This document shows positions 28,454 to 37,008 of a stretch of 64,000 nt of DNA, one piece after another (position 1 is the first letter of the stretch; the number at the start of each line of letters is the position of its first letter). The translations under genes were made by a program, and so were the position numbers. Origin of the DNA: Oscillospiraceae bacterium. GTDB lineage: Bacteria; Bacillota; Clostridia; Oscillospirales; Acutalibacteraceae. The stretch is from NCBI GenBank assembly GCA_015066405.1, contig SVOM01000002.1, positions 1-64,000 on the forward strand. The letters are read 5' to 3'. Below the pieces are notes generated by a model. That model was given only the letters and a program-made list of their open reading frames with translations. It was not told the origin of the DNA and ran no database searches.

Positions 28454-28717
28454 ATGGTTGTTAAAGAAGTTGTTGTTCAAAATCAAATCGGCTTACACGC
28501 CCGTCCTGCTACTTTCTTTATTCAAAAAGCAAATGAATTTAAGTCATCTATTTGGGTAGAAAAAGACGAGCGCCGCGTAAACGCCAAAAGTCTTCTTGGT
28601 GTTTTATCACTTGGTATTGTAGGCGATACCGAAATTAAGATTATCGTTGATGGTGTTGACGAGGCAGAAGCTCTCGATGCACTTATCAAGCTTGTTGAAT
28701 CTGGCTTTGCTGATTAA
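28454..28717 (+). CDS. HPr-family phosphocarrier protein
   Basis: An 87-residue HPr. His15 lies in GLHARPA, the site phosphorylated by Enzyme I. Ser46 lies in NAKSLLGVLSLG, the site used by HPr kinase in Firmicutes catabolite control. Both sites are intact, so it could act both in sugar phosphotransfer and in CcpA signalling. Enzyme I and HPr kinase are not in the window. It is a single gene with its own promoter and terminator, and AAGGAG lies before the ATG. Confidence 0.93.
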   Translation: MVVKEVVVQNQIGLHARPATFFIQKANEFKSSIWVEKDERRVNAKSLLGVLSLGIVGDTEIKIIVDGVDEAEALDALIKLVESGFAD

Positions 28718-28728
28718 TTAATAGTTTT

Positions 28729-28758
28729 GCCGATATGCTTTTGCATATCGGCTTCTTT
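28729..28758 (+). terminator. Terminator of the HPr gene
   Basis: Perfect 10-bp stem, GCCGATATGC/GCATATCGGC, with a TTTT loop, followed by a T-rich tract. Confidence 0.92.
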
Positions 28759-28773
28759 ATTTTTAAATAATAC

Positions 28774-28803
28774 TTGACAAGCATTGTGTTAATAATGTAT
28801 AAT
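28774..28803 (+). promoter_or_regulatory. Sigma-A promoter of rpsU
   Basis: TTGACA (28774-28779), 18-bp spacer, TATAAT (28798-28803), directly after the HPr terminator. Confidence 0.85.
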
Positions 28804-28851
28804 ACCTTTACTTAGTGTTTATATTATGAAGTTGCTAAGGGAGGGAAACAT

Positions 28852-29028
28852 ATGAGTCAGGTTCGTATTAAGGAAAACGAATCGCTGGATAATGCTCTTA
28901 GACGTTTTAAAAGACAAACAGCAAAAGACGGAGTAATACAGGAAGTTCGTAAAAGAGAACATTACGAAAAGCCCTCTGTAAAACGTAAAAAGAAGTCGGA
29001 AGCAGCACGTAAGCGCAAGTTCCGCTAA
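28852..29028 (+). CDS. rpsU: 30S ribosomal protein S21
   Basis: A 58-residue, very basic protein starting [22 protein letters not shown] and ending [11 protein letters not shown], the standard S21 layout. GGGAGG lies before the ATG. It stands alone between its own promoter and terminator. Confidence 0.97.
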   Translation: MSQVRIKENESLDNALRRFKRQTAKDGVIQEVRKREHYEKPSVKRKKKSEAARKRKFR

Positions 29029-29045
29029 GCTAAAATTTCAGCAAA

Positions 29046-29077
29046 AAAGCGGTTGTTTATCAACCGCTTTTCTTTTT
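29046..29077 (+). terminator. Terminator of rpsU
   Basis: Stem AAAGCGGTTG/CAACCGCTTT with a TTTAT loop, then TCTTTTT. The next ribosome binding site begins right after the T run. Confidence 0.9.
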
Positions 29078-29088
29078 GGAGAGATATT

Positions 29089-29580
29089 ATGTTGTTAAAA
29101 CCGCATATTAAACTTAACCGCATAACTGATATTGATTTATCGCTGCTACGCGATAATGGGATTGAGGGATTAATACTCGATGTTGATAATACTTTGTCTA
29201 CCCATCACGGTGAGGTGTTGGTTGAGGGGCTTCGTGAGTGGCTTGATAATATGCAAGAAAACGGCATAAGGTTAATGATTCTCTCAAATTCAAAGGAAAA
29301 AAGGGTAGGACCCTTTGCTAATAAATTGAATCTCGATTATTTTTCGGTAGGACTAAAACCGTTACCCTTTGGTTATTGGAAAACCGCGCGCAAAATGGGT
29401 ATAAAACTTAAAAATACGGCGATTGTGGGCGACCAGCTTTTTACCGATTCCTTGGGTGGACATTTAGCGGGTGTTAAAACAATAATTCTAAACCCGATAA
29501 AGCCCGAAGAAATGTGGAGCTTTAGGGTTCGTAGATATTTCGAGAAAAAATTGTACAAGCATTATAAATTTGAGGTGTAA
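29089..29580 (+). CDS. yqeG: YqeG-family HAD IIIA phosphatase
   Basis: A 163-residue HAD-superfamily protein. LILDVDNTLSTH carries the nucleophile aspartate, MILSNSKEKRV is motif II, and IVGDQLFTDSLGG is the acidic motif. The family resembles GEP4-type phosphatidylglycerophosphate phosphatases, but the bacterial substrate is not settled. GGAGAG lies five bases before the ATG at 29089, which rules out the longer frame. A TIM-barrel gene follows by three bases. Confidence 0.9.
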   Translation: MLLKPHIKLNRITDIDLSLLRDNGIEGLILDVDNTLSTHHGEVLVEGLREWLDNMQENGIRLMILSNSKEKRVGPFANKLNLDYFSVGLKPLPFGYWKTARKMGIKLKNTAIVGDQLFTDSLGGHLAGVKTIILNPIKPEEMWSFRVRRYFEKKLYKHYKFEV

Positions 29581-29583
29581 TTA

Positions 29584-30450
29584 ATGTCAGCATTATTCGG
29601 ACCTGCGGGAAACTCGGTAAGCTTTACCGAAATGGGATATAAGCACAGCTTACAAGTGCCCGAGTATCTTGCAAAATTCGGACTGACCGCATTTGAATAC
29701 CAGTGCGGCAGGGGCGTAAATATAGGACTTGATAAGGCCGCGCAGTTTGGTCTTGCAATGAAAAATGCGGGCATTGCAGTGTCGCTTCACGCACCATATT
29801 ATATATCTATGTCCTCTGTTGATGAAGAAAAGCGGCTTAATTCCATAAACTATATTTTAAGCTCGGCAAGAGCCGTAAATGCGATGGGCGGCAACCGTAT
29901 AGTTGTACACACGGGCTCGTGCGGTAAGATTTCGCGCGAACACGCTTTGGAACTTGCAGTTGATACAATGCGGCTTGCAATTAAAGCGCTTGATGATGAG
30001 GGACTCTCAAACATACGAATTTGTCCCGAAACGATGGGTAAAATCAATCAGCTTGGAGATTTGAACGAGGTTTTAACTCTATGTGAGTTGGATGAACGTT
30101 TGCTGCCGTGTATTGATTTTGGGCATCTTAATGCAAGAACGCTGGGCTCACTCAAAACCTACAAGGATTTTGAAGATATATTTGACCAAATTGAAAATCG
30201 TTTGGGTGCTTCTCGCCTTAAAGAATTTCACTCGCATTTTTCGAAAATAGAATATACTACAGGCGGCGAGAAAAAGCATCTTACCTTTGAGGATGAGCTT
30301 TTTGGCCCTAACTTTGAACCCGTGCTTGAAATTACTGCAAAACGCGGATGCAGCCCAACATTTATTTGTGAATCTGACGGCACACAAGCCGAGGATGCCA
30401 CAATTATGAAAAACTATTATACGGAGTTGACAAATAATGAAAACAGGTAA
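29584..30450 (+). CDS. TIM-barrel protein, endonuclease IV/xylose-isomerase-like
   Basis: A 288-residue protein of the AP-endonuclease-2 superfamily. It begins with FGPAGNS, and metal-ligand-type segments include VSLHAPYYI, RIVVHTGSCG, ICPETMGK, CIDFGHLNA, EFHSHFS and FICESDG. Endonuclease IV binds three zinc ions through such His, Glu and Asp residues, and most of these positions appear kept. It could be a true AP endonuclease or a sugar-type isomerase. It lies between yqeG and aroQ and overlaps aroQ by 14 bases. Confidence 0.8.
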   Translation: MSALFGPAGNSVSFTEMGYKHSLQVPEYLAKFGLTAFEYQCGRGVNIGLDKAAQFGLAMKNAGIAVSLHAPYYISMSSVDEEKRLNSINYILSSARAVNAMGGNRIVVHTGSCGKISREHALELAVDTMRLAIKALDDEGLSNIRICPETMGKINQLGDLNEVLTLCELDERLLPCIDFGHLNARTLGSLKTYKDFEDIFDQIENRLGASRLKEFHSHFSKIEYTTGGEKKHLTFEDELFGPNFEPVLEITAKRGCSPTFICESDGTQAEDATIMKNYYTELTNNENR

Positions 30451-30874
30451 GATTTTAGTTTTAAACGGACCTAATCTTAATATGGTTGGCGTGCGTGAAC
30501 CCGCCGTATACGGCAACAAAAATCTTGAGAGCATAAATAGTACGGTATACAGCTATGCCGCAGGTATGAAAATTAATTGCGAGTTTTTTCAAACCAACTG
30601 TGAAGGCGAGTTAATTGATAAAATTCACAGCGTTTATAAAGAGTATGACGGCTGCATTATCAACGCAGGGGCACTTACTCACTATAGCTATGCCGTGCGT
30701 GATGCAATAGCTGCGGTAGACAAGCCGTTTATCGAGGTGCATTTATCAAATGTTGATGCACGCGAGGACTTCCGCAAGGTATCGGTAATAGGTCCTGTAT
30801 GCGTTGGCAGTATTTCTGGCTTTGGCGTTAATAGTTATCTTTTAGCAGTAAATGCTATGCGCGACCTTATTTAA
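30437..30874 (+). CDS. aroQ: Type II 3-dehydroquinate dehydratase
   Basis: A 145-residue class II dehydroquinase, third step of the shikimate pathway. It shows ILVLNGPNLNMVGVREPAVYG (catalytic Tyr), NAGALTHYSYAVRDAI and FIEVHLSNVDAREDFR. The length is standard. It starts inside the preceding gene. Other shikimate genes are not in the window. Confidence 0.95.
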   Translation: MKTGKILVLNGPNLNMVGVREPAVYGNKNLESINSTVYSYAAGMKINCEFFQTNCEGELIDKIHSVYKEYDGCIINAGALTHYSYAVRDAIAAVDKPFIEVHLSNVDAREDFRKVSVIGPVCVGSISGFGVNSYLLAVNAMRDLI

Positions 30875-30886
30875 CAACATTTACCT

Positions 30887-30914
30887 TGACAATAGGTTAA
30901 TTTGGCTTTATACT
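30887..30914 (+). promoter_or_regulatory. Sigma-A promoter of efp
   Basis: TTGACA (30887-30892), 16-bp spacer, TATACT (30909-30914), 35 bases before the efp start codon. Confidence 0.8.
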
Positions 30915-30948
30915 ACTATATGTAGATTTTTTTCATGGAGGAATAAAT

Positions 30949-31506
30949 ATGATTACTGCAGGCGATTTTAGAAACGGTGTTACCTTTGAGATGGAGGGCA
31001 ACGTGTATCAGATTATTGAGTTCCAACACGTAAAACCCGGTAAAGGTGCCGCTTTCGTTCGTACTAAAATCAGAAACGTAATTGCCGGTTCTGTGGTTGA
31101 AAAAACCTTCAACCCCAATGATAAATTCCCGACAGCTTTCGTTGAGAGAAAGGATATGGAATATTCTTACAACGATGACGGTCTTTACTACTTTATGGAC
31201 CCCGAGTCTTATGAATTAGTGCCCGTTAACGCATCGGAGCTTGGCGATAACTTTAAGTTTGTTAAGGAAAATATGGTATGTAAGATTTTGTCCTATAAGG
31301 GCAAAATATTCGGTGTAGAACCGCCTACATTTGTTGAGCTTGAAATTACTAAAACTGACCCCGGATTTAAGGGTGATACAGCCACCAATGCTATGAAGCC
31401 CGCTACACTCGAAACAGGTGCTGAAATCCGTGTTCCGTTATTTATCAACGAAGGCGATATGATTCGTATTGACACCCGTACAGGCGAATATATGGAGCGC
31501 GCATAA
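30949..31506 (+). CDS. efp: Elongation factor P
   Basis: A 185-residue translation factor that relieves stalling at polyproline. Three beta-barrel domains are apparent: the KOW-like start [39 protein letters not shown] (the modified-residue loop is PGKGAA, Lys at its tip), an OB domain, and the C-terminal signature with [17 protein letters not shown] lies before the ATG. Confidence 0.98.
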   Translation: MITAGDFRNGVTFEMEGNVYQIIEFQHVKPGKGAAFVRTKIRNVIAGSVVEKTFNPNDKFPTAFVERKDMEYSYNDDGLYYFMDPESYELVPVNASELGDNFKFVKENMVCKILSYKGKIFGVEPPTFVELEITKTDPGFKGDTATNAMKPATLETGAEIRVPLFINEGDMIRIDTRTGEYMERA

Positions 31507-31527
31507 TATTTTTAAGGAGTTACTGTT

Positions 31528-31977
31528 ATGACTATTTCTGAAAAAGTAGCATATATTAAAGGTCTTGCTGAAGGTATGGAATTAGATACCGATTCTAAGG
31601 AAGGAAAGATTCTTTCAGCTATTATTGATGTTTTAGGCGATATGTGTGATGAAATTGATGCTCTTGACGAGGCTCAAGTTGAGTTAGCAGAGCAGCTTGA
31701 TGCAGTTGATGAAGATTTATCAGATGTTGAAACCATTATTTATGAAGATGATGATGAGTATGACGATGATGAATATGAGGATGACGATGAGGTTTATGAG
31801 GTAGTATGCCCTGAATGCGGCGATAAAATTTACCTTGATGAAGATATGCTTCTGGATGGCCGCGTTGACTGTCCGAACTGCGGAACAGACCTTGAATTTG
31901 AATTTGACTGCAATTGCGACTGCGATGATTGCGACTGCGATGATTGCGACTGCGACGATTGCGTTGTTGAAGACTAA
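31528..31977 (+). CDS. CD1247-type acidic zinc-ribbon protein with Cys/Asp tail
   Basis: A 149-residue protein. The N-terminal helical part (SEKVAYIKGLAEGMELD to about residue 70) resembles the CD1247 N-terminal domain found in Clostridia. A very acidic linker (Asp, Glu, Tyr) and a zinc ribbon (CPECGDKIYL...CPNCGTDLEF) follow. The tail is three copies of a five-residue unit, Asp-Cys-Asp-Asp-Cys, with extra Cys. This tail looks metal-binding, in the manner of a metallothionein, but that is inference. It is probably in the efp transcript and ends at a strong hairpin. Function unknown. Confidence 0.75.
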   Translation: MTISEKVAYIKGLAEGMELDTDSKEGKILSAIIDVLGDMCDEIDALDEAQVELAEQLDAVDEDLSDVETIIYEDDDEYDDDEYEDDDEVYEVVCPECGDKIYLDEDMLLDGRVDCPNCGTDLEFEFDCNCDCDDCDCDDCDCDDCVVED

Positions 31978-31990
31978 TTTTTAACTTACG

Positions 31991-32027
31991 GCCACACTTT
32001 ACTTTTGTAGGGTGTGGCTTAATTTTT
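31991..32027 (+). terminator. Terminator before ispD
   Basis: Stem GCCACACTTTAC/GTAGGGTGTGGC (two G-T wobbles) with a TTTT loop, then TTAATTTTT. Confidence 0.8.
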
Positions 32028-32044
32028 AGTGGGGCGGTGTAATT

Positions 32045-32773
32045 ATGCCGAAACTTGAATATAAACTTGATTTTGCAACCGAGAATTTGAATAACACGGG
32101 TAAATTCCCCGCAATAATTGTTGCTGCAGGTTCTTCTGTGCGTATGGGCGGTATATCAAAACAGTTTGCTACTTTGTGCGGTGTTCCTGCCATTGTTCAT
32201 ACCTTATCAGCTTTTGAAAACTCTCCTGAAATTTCAAGGATAATTCTTGTAACAAAAGAGGAGTTTGTAAATGAAATTCAGCTTTTAAAAGATAAATATA
32301 TGATAAATAAATTATCAGATATTGTTACGGGCGGTAAAACAAGGCAAGATTCGGTTAGAAACGGACTTGAGCAGTTAGGTGCCGAAGAATATGTTCTTAT
32401 TCACGATGGGGCACGCCCGCTTGTTAGCAATGCAGTTATCTCTCGCGTGTGTGCGGCGCTGATTGAGGCGGACGGTGTAATCCCCGCCGTAAAGATTAAA
32501 GATACAATTAAAAAGGTTGATGAAAAAGGTTTTGTGATAAAAACTGTGGCTCGAGAAAATTTGTATAGTGTGCAAACACCACAGGGCGTTAACGTAAAGA
32601 AATACCGTGCAGCCATGGAAAATACGGATGTATCGCTGTTTACTGACGATGCATCGGTTTTAGAAGCAGCGGGTTTGTCGGTTAAAATGGTCGAAGGGGA
32701 CTATAAAAACATTAAAATCACAACACCCGATGATATTATCATCGCTGAACAGTATCTTGAAAGAGGGGAATAG
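32045..32773 (+). CDS. ispD: 2-C-methyl-D-erythritol 4-phosphate cytidylyltransferase
   Basis: A 242-residue IspD, third step of the MEP isoprenoid pathway. The nucleotide-binding signature is [20 protein letters not shown], followed by [26 protein letters not shown] and a [11 protein letters not shown] segment. About 20 extra residues precede the catalytic domain. ispF follows directly. Confidence 0.96.
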   Translation: MPKLEYKLDFATENLNNTGKFPAIIVAAGSSVRMGGISKQFATLCGVPAIVHTLSAFENSPEISRIILVTKEEFVNEIQLLKDKYMINKLSDIVTGGKTRQDSVRNGLEQLGAEEYVLIHDGARPLVSNAVISRVCAALIEADGVIPAVKIKDTIKKVDEKGFVIKTVARENLYSVQTPQGVNVKKYRAAMENTDVSLFTDDASVLEAAGLSVKMVEGDYKNIKITTPDDIIIAEQYLERGE

Positions 32774-32777
32774 TACA

Positions 32778-33245
32778 ATGCGTATAGGTAGCGGTTACGA
32801 TGTTCATAAGCTTGCAAGGGAAAGAAAACTTATAATCGGTGGAGTCGATATTCCGTATGAACTCGGTTTGCTCGGGCACTCTGATGCGGATGTGCTGTTG
32901 CATGCTGTTTGTGATGCTTTGCTCGGTGCTGCAGCCCTTGGAGATATCGGCAAACATTTCCCTGATAATTCTGATGATTTTAAGGGTATTGATAGCCGTA
33001 TTTTATTAAGAAATGTTGTTAAATTGTTGAGCGAAAACGGTTATAAAATCGGCAATATTGATGCTACCATTATAGCTCAAAAGCCTAAAATGGCGCCATA
33101 TATCAATGAAATGCGAAAAAACATTGCGGATGACTGCGGAATAGATATCGGTTGCGTGAATGTTAAGGCAACAACCGAAGAAGGACTGGGCTTTACAGGA
33201 GAAGGAAAGGGCATTTCGGCGTCAGCGGTTTGTCTTATTATATAG
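32778..33245 (+). CDS. ispF: 2-C-methyl-D-erythritol 2,4-cyclodiphosphate synthase
   Basis: A 155-residue IspF, fifth MEP step. It shows [11 protein letters not shown] (metal ligands Asp and His), [33 protein letters not shown] and [25 protein letters not shown] lies before the ATG at 32778. It is four bases after ispD, in one operon. Confidence 0.97.
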   Translation: MRIGSGYDVHKLARERKLIIGGVDIPYELGLLGHSDADVLLHAVCDALLGAAALGDIGKHFPDNSDDFKGIDSRILLRNVVKLLSENGYKIGNIDATIIAQKPKMAPYINEMRKNIADDCGIDIGCVNVKATTEEGLGFTGEGKGISASAVCLII

Positions 33246-33258
33246 TATTTTTAAATGG

Positions 33259-33284
33259 CTCCACGCATATATATTAGCGTGGAG
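33259..33284 (+). promoter_or_regulatory. Hairpin covering the ribosome binding site of the next gene
   Basis: Perfect 8-bp stem CTCCACGC/GCGTGGAG. The GGAG of the downstream gene lies in the right arm. It may be a terminator for ispF (T-rich sequence follows), a translation switch, or both. Confidence 0.55.
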
Positions 33285-33292
33285 TGATTTGT

Positions 33293-33724
33293 TTGAATTT
33301 TTTTTGTGTGAGCGTTAAAAGTAGGGCGGCTTTGGCGGTTTTTTTGATACTTGCGGCGGTGCTGCTCGTTTCGCTGGAATTTGTGAATTTAGGCTCTAAA
33401 ATTGACAAAAAAATATTAACTAATGAAGATAGGGTTAATGTGATTAATTCTTTGGGATATGATGTAATTCCCGATGCGGTTGAGGTAAAAGAAATAACTA
33501 TACCGAAAACCTTTAGCGATGTTTACACGGAATATAACAAATTGCAACAAAAAGCAGGGTATAATCTTTTAAATTATTCGGGGTATGATGTTGTAATCTA
33601 TAAGTACAAACTTTCCGGTACGGCTGATGAAATGTTTGTTAATATTATTATTTGTGATGGACTGCTGATAGGAGGAGATGTATCAGCAGCACGACTTGGT
33701 GGCGAAATGTTACCCTTGCGTTAG
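33293..33724 (+). CDS. DUF4830-like membrane-anchored protein
   Basis: About 143 residues, with one N-terminal membrane helix (AALAVFLILAAVLLVSLEFV) and an extracytoplasmic domain containing LGYDVIPDAVEVKEITIPKTFSDVYTEYN and a C-terminal ICDGLLIGGDVSAARLGGEMLPL. This pattern fits DUF4830, a family of unknown function seen in Clostridia. The TTG at 33293 is the best start, six bases after GGAGTG; GTG codons at 33284 and 33308 are alternatives. Confidence 0.7.
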   Translation: MNFFCVSVKSRAALAVFLILAAVLLVSLEFVNLGSKIDKKILTNEDRVNVINSLGYDVIPDAVEVKEITIPKTFSDVYTEYNKLQQKAGYNLLNYSGYDVVIYKYKLSGTADEMFVNIIICDGLLIGGDVSAARLGGEMLPLR

Positions 33725-33745
33725 TTTAAAATTTTGGAGGAAAAT

Positions 33746-34453
33746 ATGAAAACGGTACGGCTTGATAAATTTTTGTCAGTTAACACAAAATACAGCCGCA
33801 GTGAAATAAAAAAGCTTGTTAAAGCCGGTAAAGTTACTGTAGACGGTGTTGCTGCAAAAGATTATGATATACACATTTCTGCTGCAAATTCAGAAATTAC
33901 CGTAAATTCTCAAAAGATAGAGTATAAAAAGTATGTGTATTTAATTATGAACAAGCCTGCGGGTATTTTATCGGCTTGCAACGATAAATCTCGTAAAACG
34001 GTTGTCGATTTAGTGGGTGAAGAATATAAACATTTTTCACTTTTTCCTGTAGGCCGTTTGGACAAGGATACAACTGGTATTTTGCTGCTCACAAATGATG
34101 GCGAGTTTGCACATAAGGTTATTTCGCCAAAATCAAATATTGAAAAATCTTATATTGCAACTGTTGATGATGTGCCACCCAAGGATTTGCCGCAAAGGTT
34201 TAAAGAAGGCATTGTGTTGGCGGATGGCACAGTGTGTAAAAGTGCCAAAGCCGAGATACTTAAAGATAATAAAGTACGCATAGTTCTTACCGAGGGCAAG
34301 TACCATCAAATTAAGCGTATGCTCGGTGTTGTCGGACTCGGTGTTAACGCATTGCACCGCGAAAGAATAGGAAAAATTACTTTACCTGAGAATTTATTAC
34401 CGGGTGAATGTGTTGAGCTTTTTGATAAGGAAATATGTACATTTTTCCCATAA
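33746..34453 (+). CDS. rsuA: Pseudouridine synthase, RsuA/RluB family
   Basis: A 235-residue rRNA pseudouridine synthase. The N-terminal S4 domain (RLDKFLSVNTKYSRSEIKKLVKAGKVTVDG) is followed by the catalytic signature GRLDKDTTGILLLTNDG and by EGKYHQIKRMLGVVG. Small size and sequence favour RsuA (16S U516), though RluB/E cannot be fully excluded. GGAGG lies before the ATG at 33746. Confidence 0.88.
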   Translation: MKTVRLDKFLSVNTKYSRSEIKKLVKAGKVTVDGVAAKDYDIHISAANSEITVNSQKIEYKKYVYLIMNKPAGILSACNDKSRKTVVDLVGEEYKHFSLFPVGRLDKDTTGILLLTNDGEFAHKVISPKSNIEKSYIATVDDVPPKDLPQRFKEGIVLADGTVCKSAKAEILKDNKVRIVLTEGKYHQIKRMLGVVGLGVNALHRERIGKITLPENLLPGECVELFDKEICTFFP

Positions 34454-34545
34454 AATTAACGATTTTAAAGTATTTTGTTTATTATAGACAAATATTTTTT
34501 GGTAACGTTGGGTATTTTAAGAATAGTTTTTTGGGGAAATAGTTG

Positions 34546-34552
34546 GTATAAT
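34546..34552 (+). promoter_or_regulatory. Extended -10 promoter of the MsmX-type ATPase gene
   Basis: TATAAT at 34547-34552 with TGG just before it (extended -10). No clear -35 is seen. An imperfect inverted repeat (TTTGTTTA/TAGACAAA) lies about 60 bases upstream and could be an operator. Confidence 0.55.
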
Positions 34553-34594
34553 ATCTATGTTTAAAAATGTAAAATCATTAGGAGGTTTATTTAT

Positions 34595-35737
34595 ATGGCA
34601 AGTTTATCACTTCGCAACGTTTACAAAAAATATCCCGGTGGCGTTGTAGCGGTATCTGACTTTAATCTCGAAATCAAGGATAAAGAGTTTATTATCCTTG
34701 TAGGTCCTTCAGGTTGCGGTAAATCTACAACTCTTCGTATGGTTGCCGGTCTTGAAGAAATTTCTGAAGGTGAAGTTTACATTGGCGACCGCCTTGTAAA
34801 CGATGTAGCGCCCAAGGATAGAGATATTGCAATGGTTTTCCAGAACTATGCACTTTATCCTCATATGACCGTTTTTGACAATATGGCATTCGGTCTTAAA
34901 TTACGTAAGGTTTCTAAGGATGAAATTAAGCGTCGTGTTGAAGAAGCTGCTCGCATCCTTGATATTGAACATCTCTTAGAGCGTAAGCCGAAGGCATTAT
35001 CAGGTGGTCAGCGTCAGCGTGTGGCACTTGGTCGTGCTATCGTTCGTGAGCCTAAGGTTTTCTTACTTGACGAACCGCTTTCCAACTTGGATGCTAAGCT
35101 TCGTGCACAGATGCGTACCGAGATTTCTAAACTCCATCAGCGCCTTGGTACAACATTTATTTATGTTACTCATGACCAGACCGAGGCTATGACAATGGGT
35201 ACTCGTATCGTTGTTATGAAAAATGGTTTCATCCAGCAGGTTGATACTCCTCAGCATCTCTATCTTAAACCCTGCAACCTCTTCGTTGCCGGCTTTATCG
35301 GCTCTCCGCAGATGAACTTCATTGAGTGTAAACTCTTAAATGAAGGCGATGATTACTATCTTGAGTATGGTTCTGAAGATACAAAAACACGCGCAGGTGT
35401 TAAGTTTAAGATTAAATTGCCCGCATCTAAAAATGCTAACGACTGCTTGAAAGAGTATGTTGGTAAGGATGTTATTATGGGTATTCGTCCTGAGCATGTT
35501 CACAATGAACCCGAAATCATTGAAGCTAACCCCGATAGCATTGTAGAGGCAAATGTTGAAGTTACCGAGCTTATGGGTGCTGAAACATATCTCTATATGA
35601 ATTCTGAAGGTCAGGACATTAACGCTCGTGTTGCTCCTTCCAGCACTGCTCGTCCGGGCGATAGAATTAAAATCGCTATTGAGGCTGAAAATATCCACAT
35701 CTTTGATAAGGATACAGAGCTTACAATTACCAACTAA
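34595..35737 (+). CDS. Multi-sugar ABC transporter ATPase (MsmX/UgpC type)
   Basis: A 380-residue CUT1-type ATPase. Walker A is [13 protein letters not shown], the signature is [14 protein letters not shown], Walker B is [12 protein letters not shown], and a C-terminal regulatory OB domain includes [11 protein letters not shown]. In Firmicutes such solitary ATPases energise several sugar importers whose loci lack an ATPase; no permease is adjacent here, which fits. AGGAGG lies before the ATG. It ends at a strong terminator. Confidence 0.93.
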   Translation: MASLSLRNVYKKYPGGVVAVSDFNLEIKDKEFIILVGPSGCGKSTTLRMVAGLEEISEGEVYIGDRLVNDVAPKDRDIAMVFQNYALYPHMTVFDNMAFGLKLRKVSKDEIKRRVEEAARILDIEHLLERKPKALSGGQRQRVALGRAIVREPKVFLLDEPLSNLDAKLRAQMRTEISKLHQRLGTTFIYVTHDQTEAMTMGTRIVVMKNGFIQQVDTPQHLYLKPCNLFVAGFIGSPQMNFIECKLLNEGDDYYLEYGSEDTKTRAGVKFKIKLPASKNANDCLKEYVGKDVIMGIRPEHVHNEPEIIEANPDSIVEANVEVTELMGAETYLYMNSEGQDINARVAPSSTARPGDRIKIAIEAENIHIFDKDTELTITN

Positions 35738-35750
35738 TTTGGTTACTTTT

Positions 35751-35780
35751 GCCACCCGTTTTTACGGGTGGCTTTTTTTG
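35751..35780 (+). terminator. Terminator of the MsmX-type gene
   Basis: Stem GCCACCCGT/ACGGGTGGC with a TTTT loop, followed by seven Ts. Confidence 0.95.
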
Positions 35781-35812
35781 TAATTAATTTGTAACTTTTT
35801 TGTTAATAACCC

Positions 35813-35841
35813 TTGAAAAATGTCCAAAAAAAGTGTACAAT
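35813..35841 (+). promoter_or_regulatory. Promoter of the CdaR-like gene and ftsEX operon
   Basis: TTGAAA (35813-35818), 17-bp spacer, TACAAT (35836-35841). The only clear promoter upstream of the ftsEX cluster. Confidence 0.7.
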
Positions 35842-35898
35842 ATATACATAAATTATATTTTGGGTTATTATTGCTCGCAAAACGAGGAGGAGTTTATT

Positions 35899-36984
35899 TT
35901 GGCAAACAGATTATTTCAAAGTGTAATCAATCAAATGCGTGGCGCCGTTGATAAAACTATTGGCGTTTTGGATGGTAATTTCACAATTATTGCATGTAGT
36001 GAGTTAGAAAAAATAGGTGAGACATTCGCCGATACCGCTCTCAAGGATGATATTGGTAATGATGCGGTTGTAATCAATGATTGCACAGTTAAAGCGATTG
36101 GCTCAAATGAGGTTGGCGATTATTATGTGTTTGTTGCAGGCAACGATGCTATGGCGGACAAGTATTGCTCAATTTTAACTATCTCGCTTACAAATATTAA
36201 ATTTTATTATGATGAGAAATATGATAGAAAGAATTTTATAAAAAATATCATTCTCGATAATATTTTACCCGGCGATATTTATCTAAAAGCGCGCGAGCTT
36301 TGTTTTGATAGCGATGTTTCACGTAGTGTTATATTCATTCGCTTGCTTGATGATAATGACGTTTCGGTTTTTGATGTTGTACAAAACCTTTTCCCCGATA
36401 AAAATAAAGATTTCGTAATTAGCATTAACGAAACCGATGTAGCCTTAGTTAAAGAGGTTAAGAATAATATTTCTTCTAAGGATATTGAAAATCTTGCCTC
36501 TTCCATTGCCGATACTCTTTCGGGTGAGTTCTATTGTCATGTAGTTATCGGTATTGGATCTACGGTTGAGAATTTGCGTGATTTGGCAAAATCCTTTAAA
36601 GAAGCACAGGCAGCGCTTGAGGTTGGTAAGGTTTTTGATAATGATAGAACTATTATCAGCCACGATAATTTAGGTATTGCACGTCTTATTTATCAGTTGC
36701 CAACAACCCTTTGCGAGACCTATTTAAGAGAAGTGTTTAAGCGCGGCTCTATTGAAAGTCTTGATAGAGAAACCTTATTTACAATTCAAAAATTCTTTGA
36801 GAATAACCTAAATGTTTCCGAAACATCAAGAAAACTTTTTGTTCATAGAAACACTTTGGTTTACCGTTTGGAAAAAATAAAAAAAATCACAGGTCTTGAC
36901 CTTCGGGAGTTTGACCACGCAATTATCTTCAAAATTGCACTTATGGTAAATAAATACCTAAAAGCTAATCCGATTAAATACTAA
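35899..36984 (+). CDS. CdaR/PucR-type transcriptional regulator
   Basis: About 361 residues from the TTG at 35899, which has GAGGAGG eight bases upstream; no in-frame ATG lies close to a site. The C-terminal PucR/CdaR helix-turn-helix is clear (FFENNLNVSETSRKLFVHRNTLVYRLEKIKKITGLDLREFDHAIIFKIAL). A GGDEF-like CdaR middle region precedes it. Effectors for this class are often organic acids or nucleotides; none can be assigned. It is 24 bases before ftsE and likely co-transcribed, an unusual link of a metabolic-type regulator to division genes. Confidence 0.85.
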   Translation: MANRLFQSVINQMRGAVDKTIGVLDGNFTIIACSELEKIGETFADTALKDDIGNDAVVINDCTVKAIGSNEVGDYYVFVAGNDAMADKYCSILTISLTNIKFYYDEKYDRKNFIKNIILDNILPGDIYLKARELCFDSDVSRSVIFIRLLDDNDVSVFDVVQNLFPDKNKDFVISINETDVALVKEVKNNISSKDIENLASSIADTLSGEFYCHVVIGIGSTVENLRDLAKSFKEAQAALEVGKVFDNDRTIISHDNLGIARLIYQLPTTLCETYLREVFKRGSIESLDRETLFTIQKFFENNLNVSETSRKLFVHRNTLVYRLEKIKKITGLDLREFDHAIIFKIALMVNKYLKANPIKY

Positions 36985-37008
36985 TTTTTGAAAGTAGGAT
37001 AACTACCA

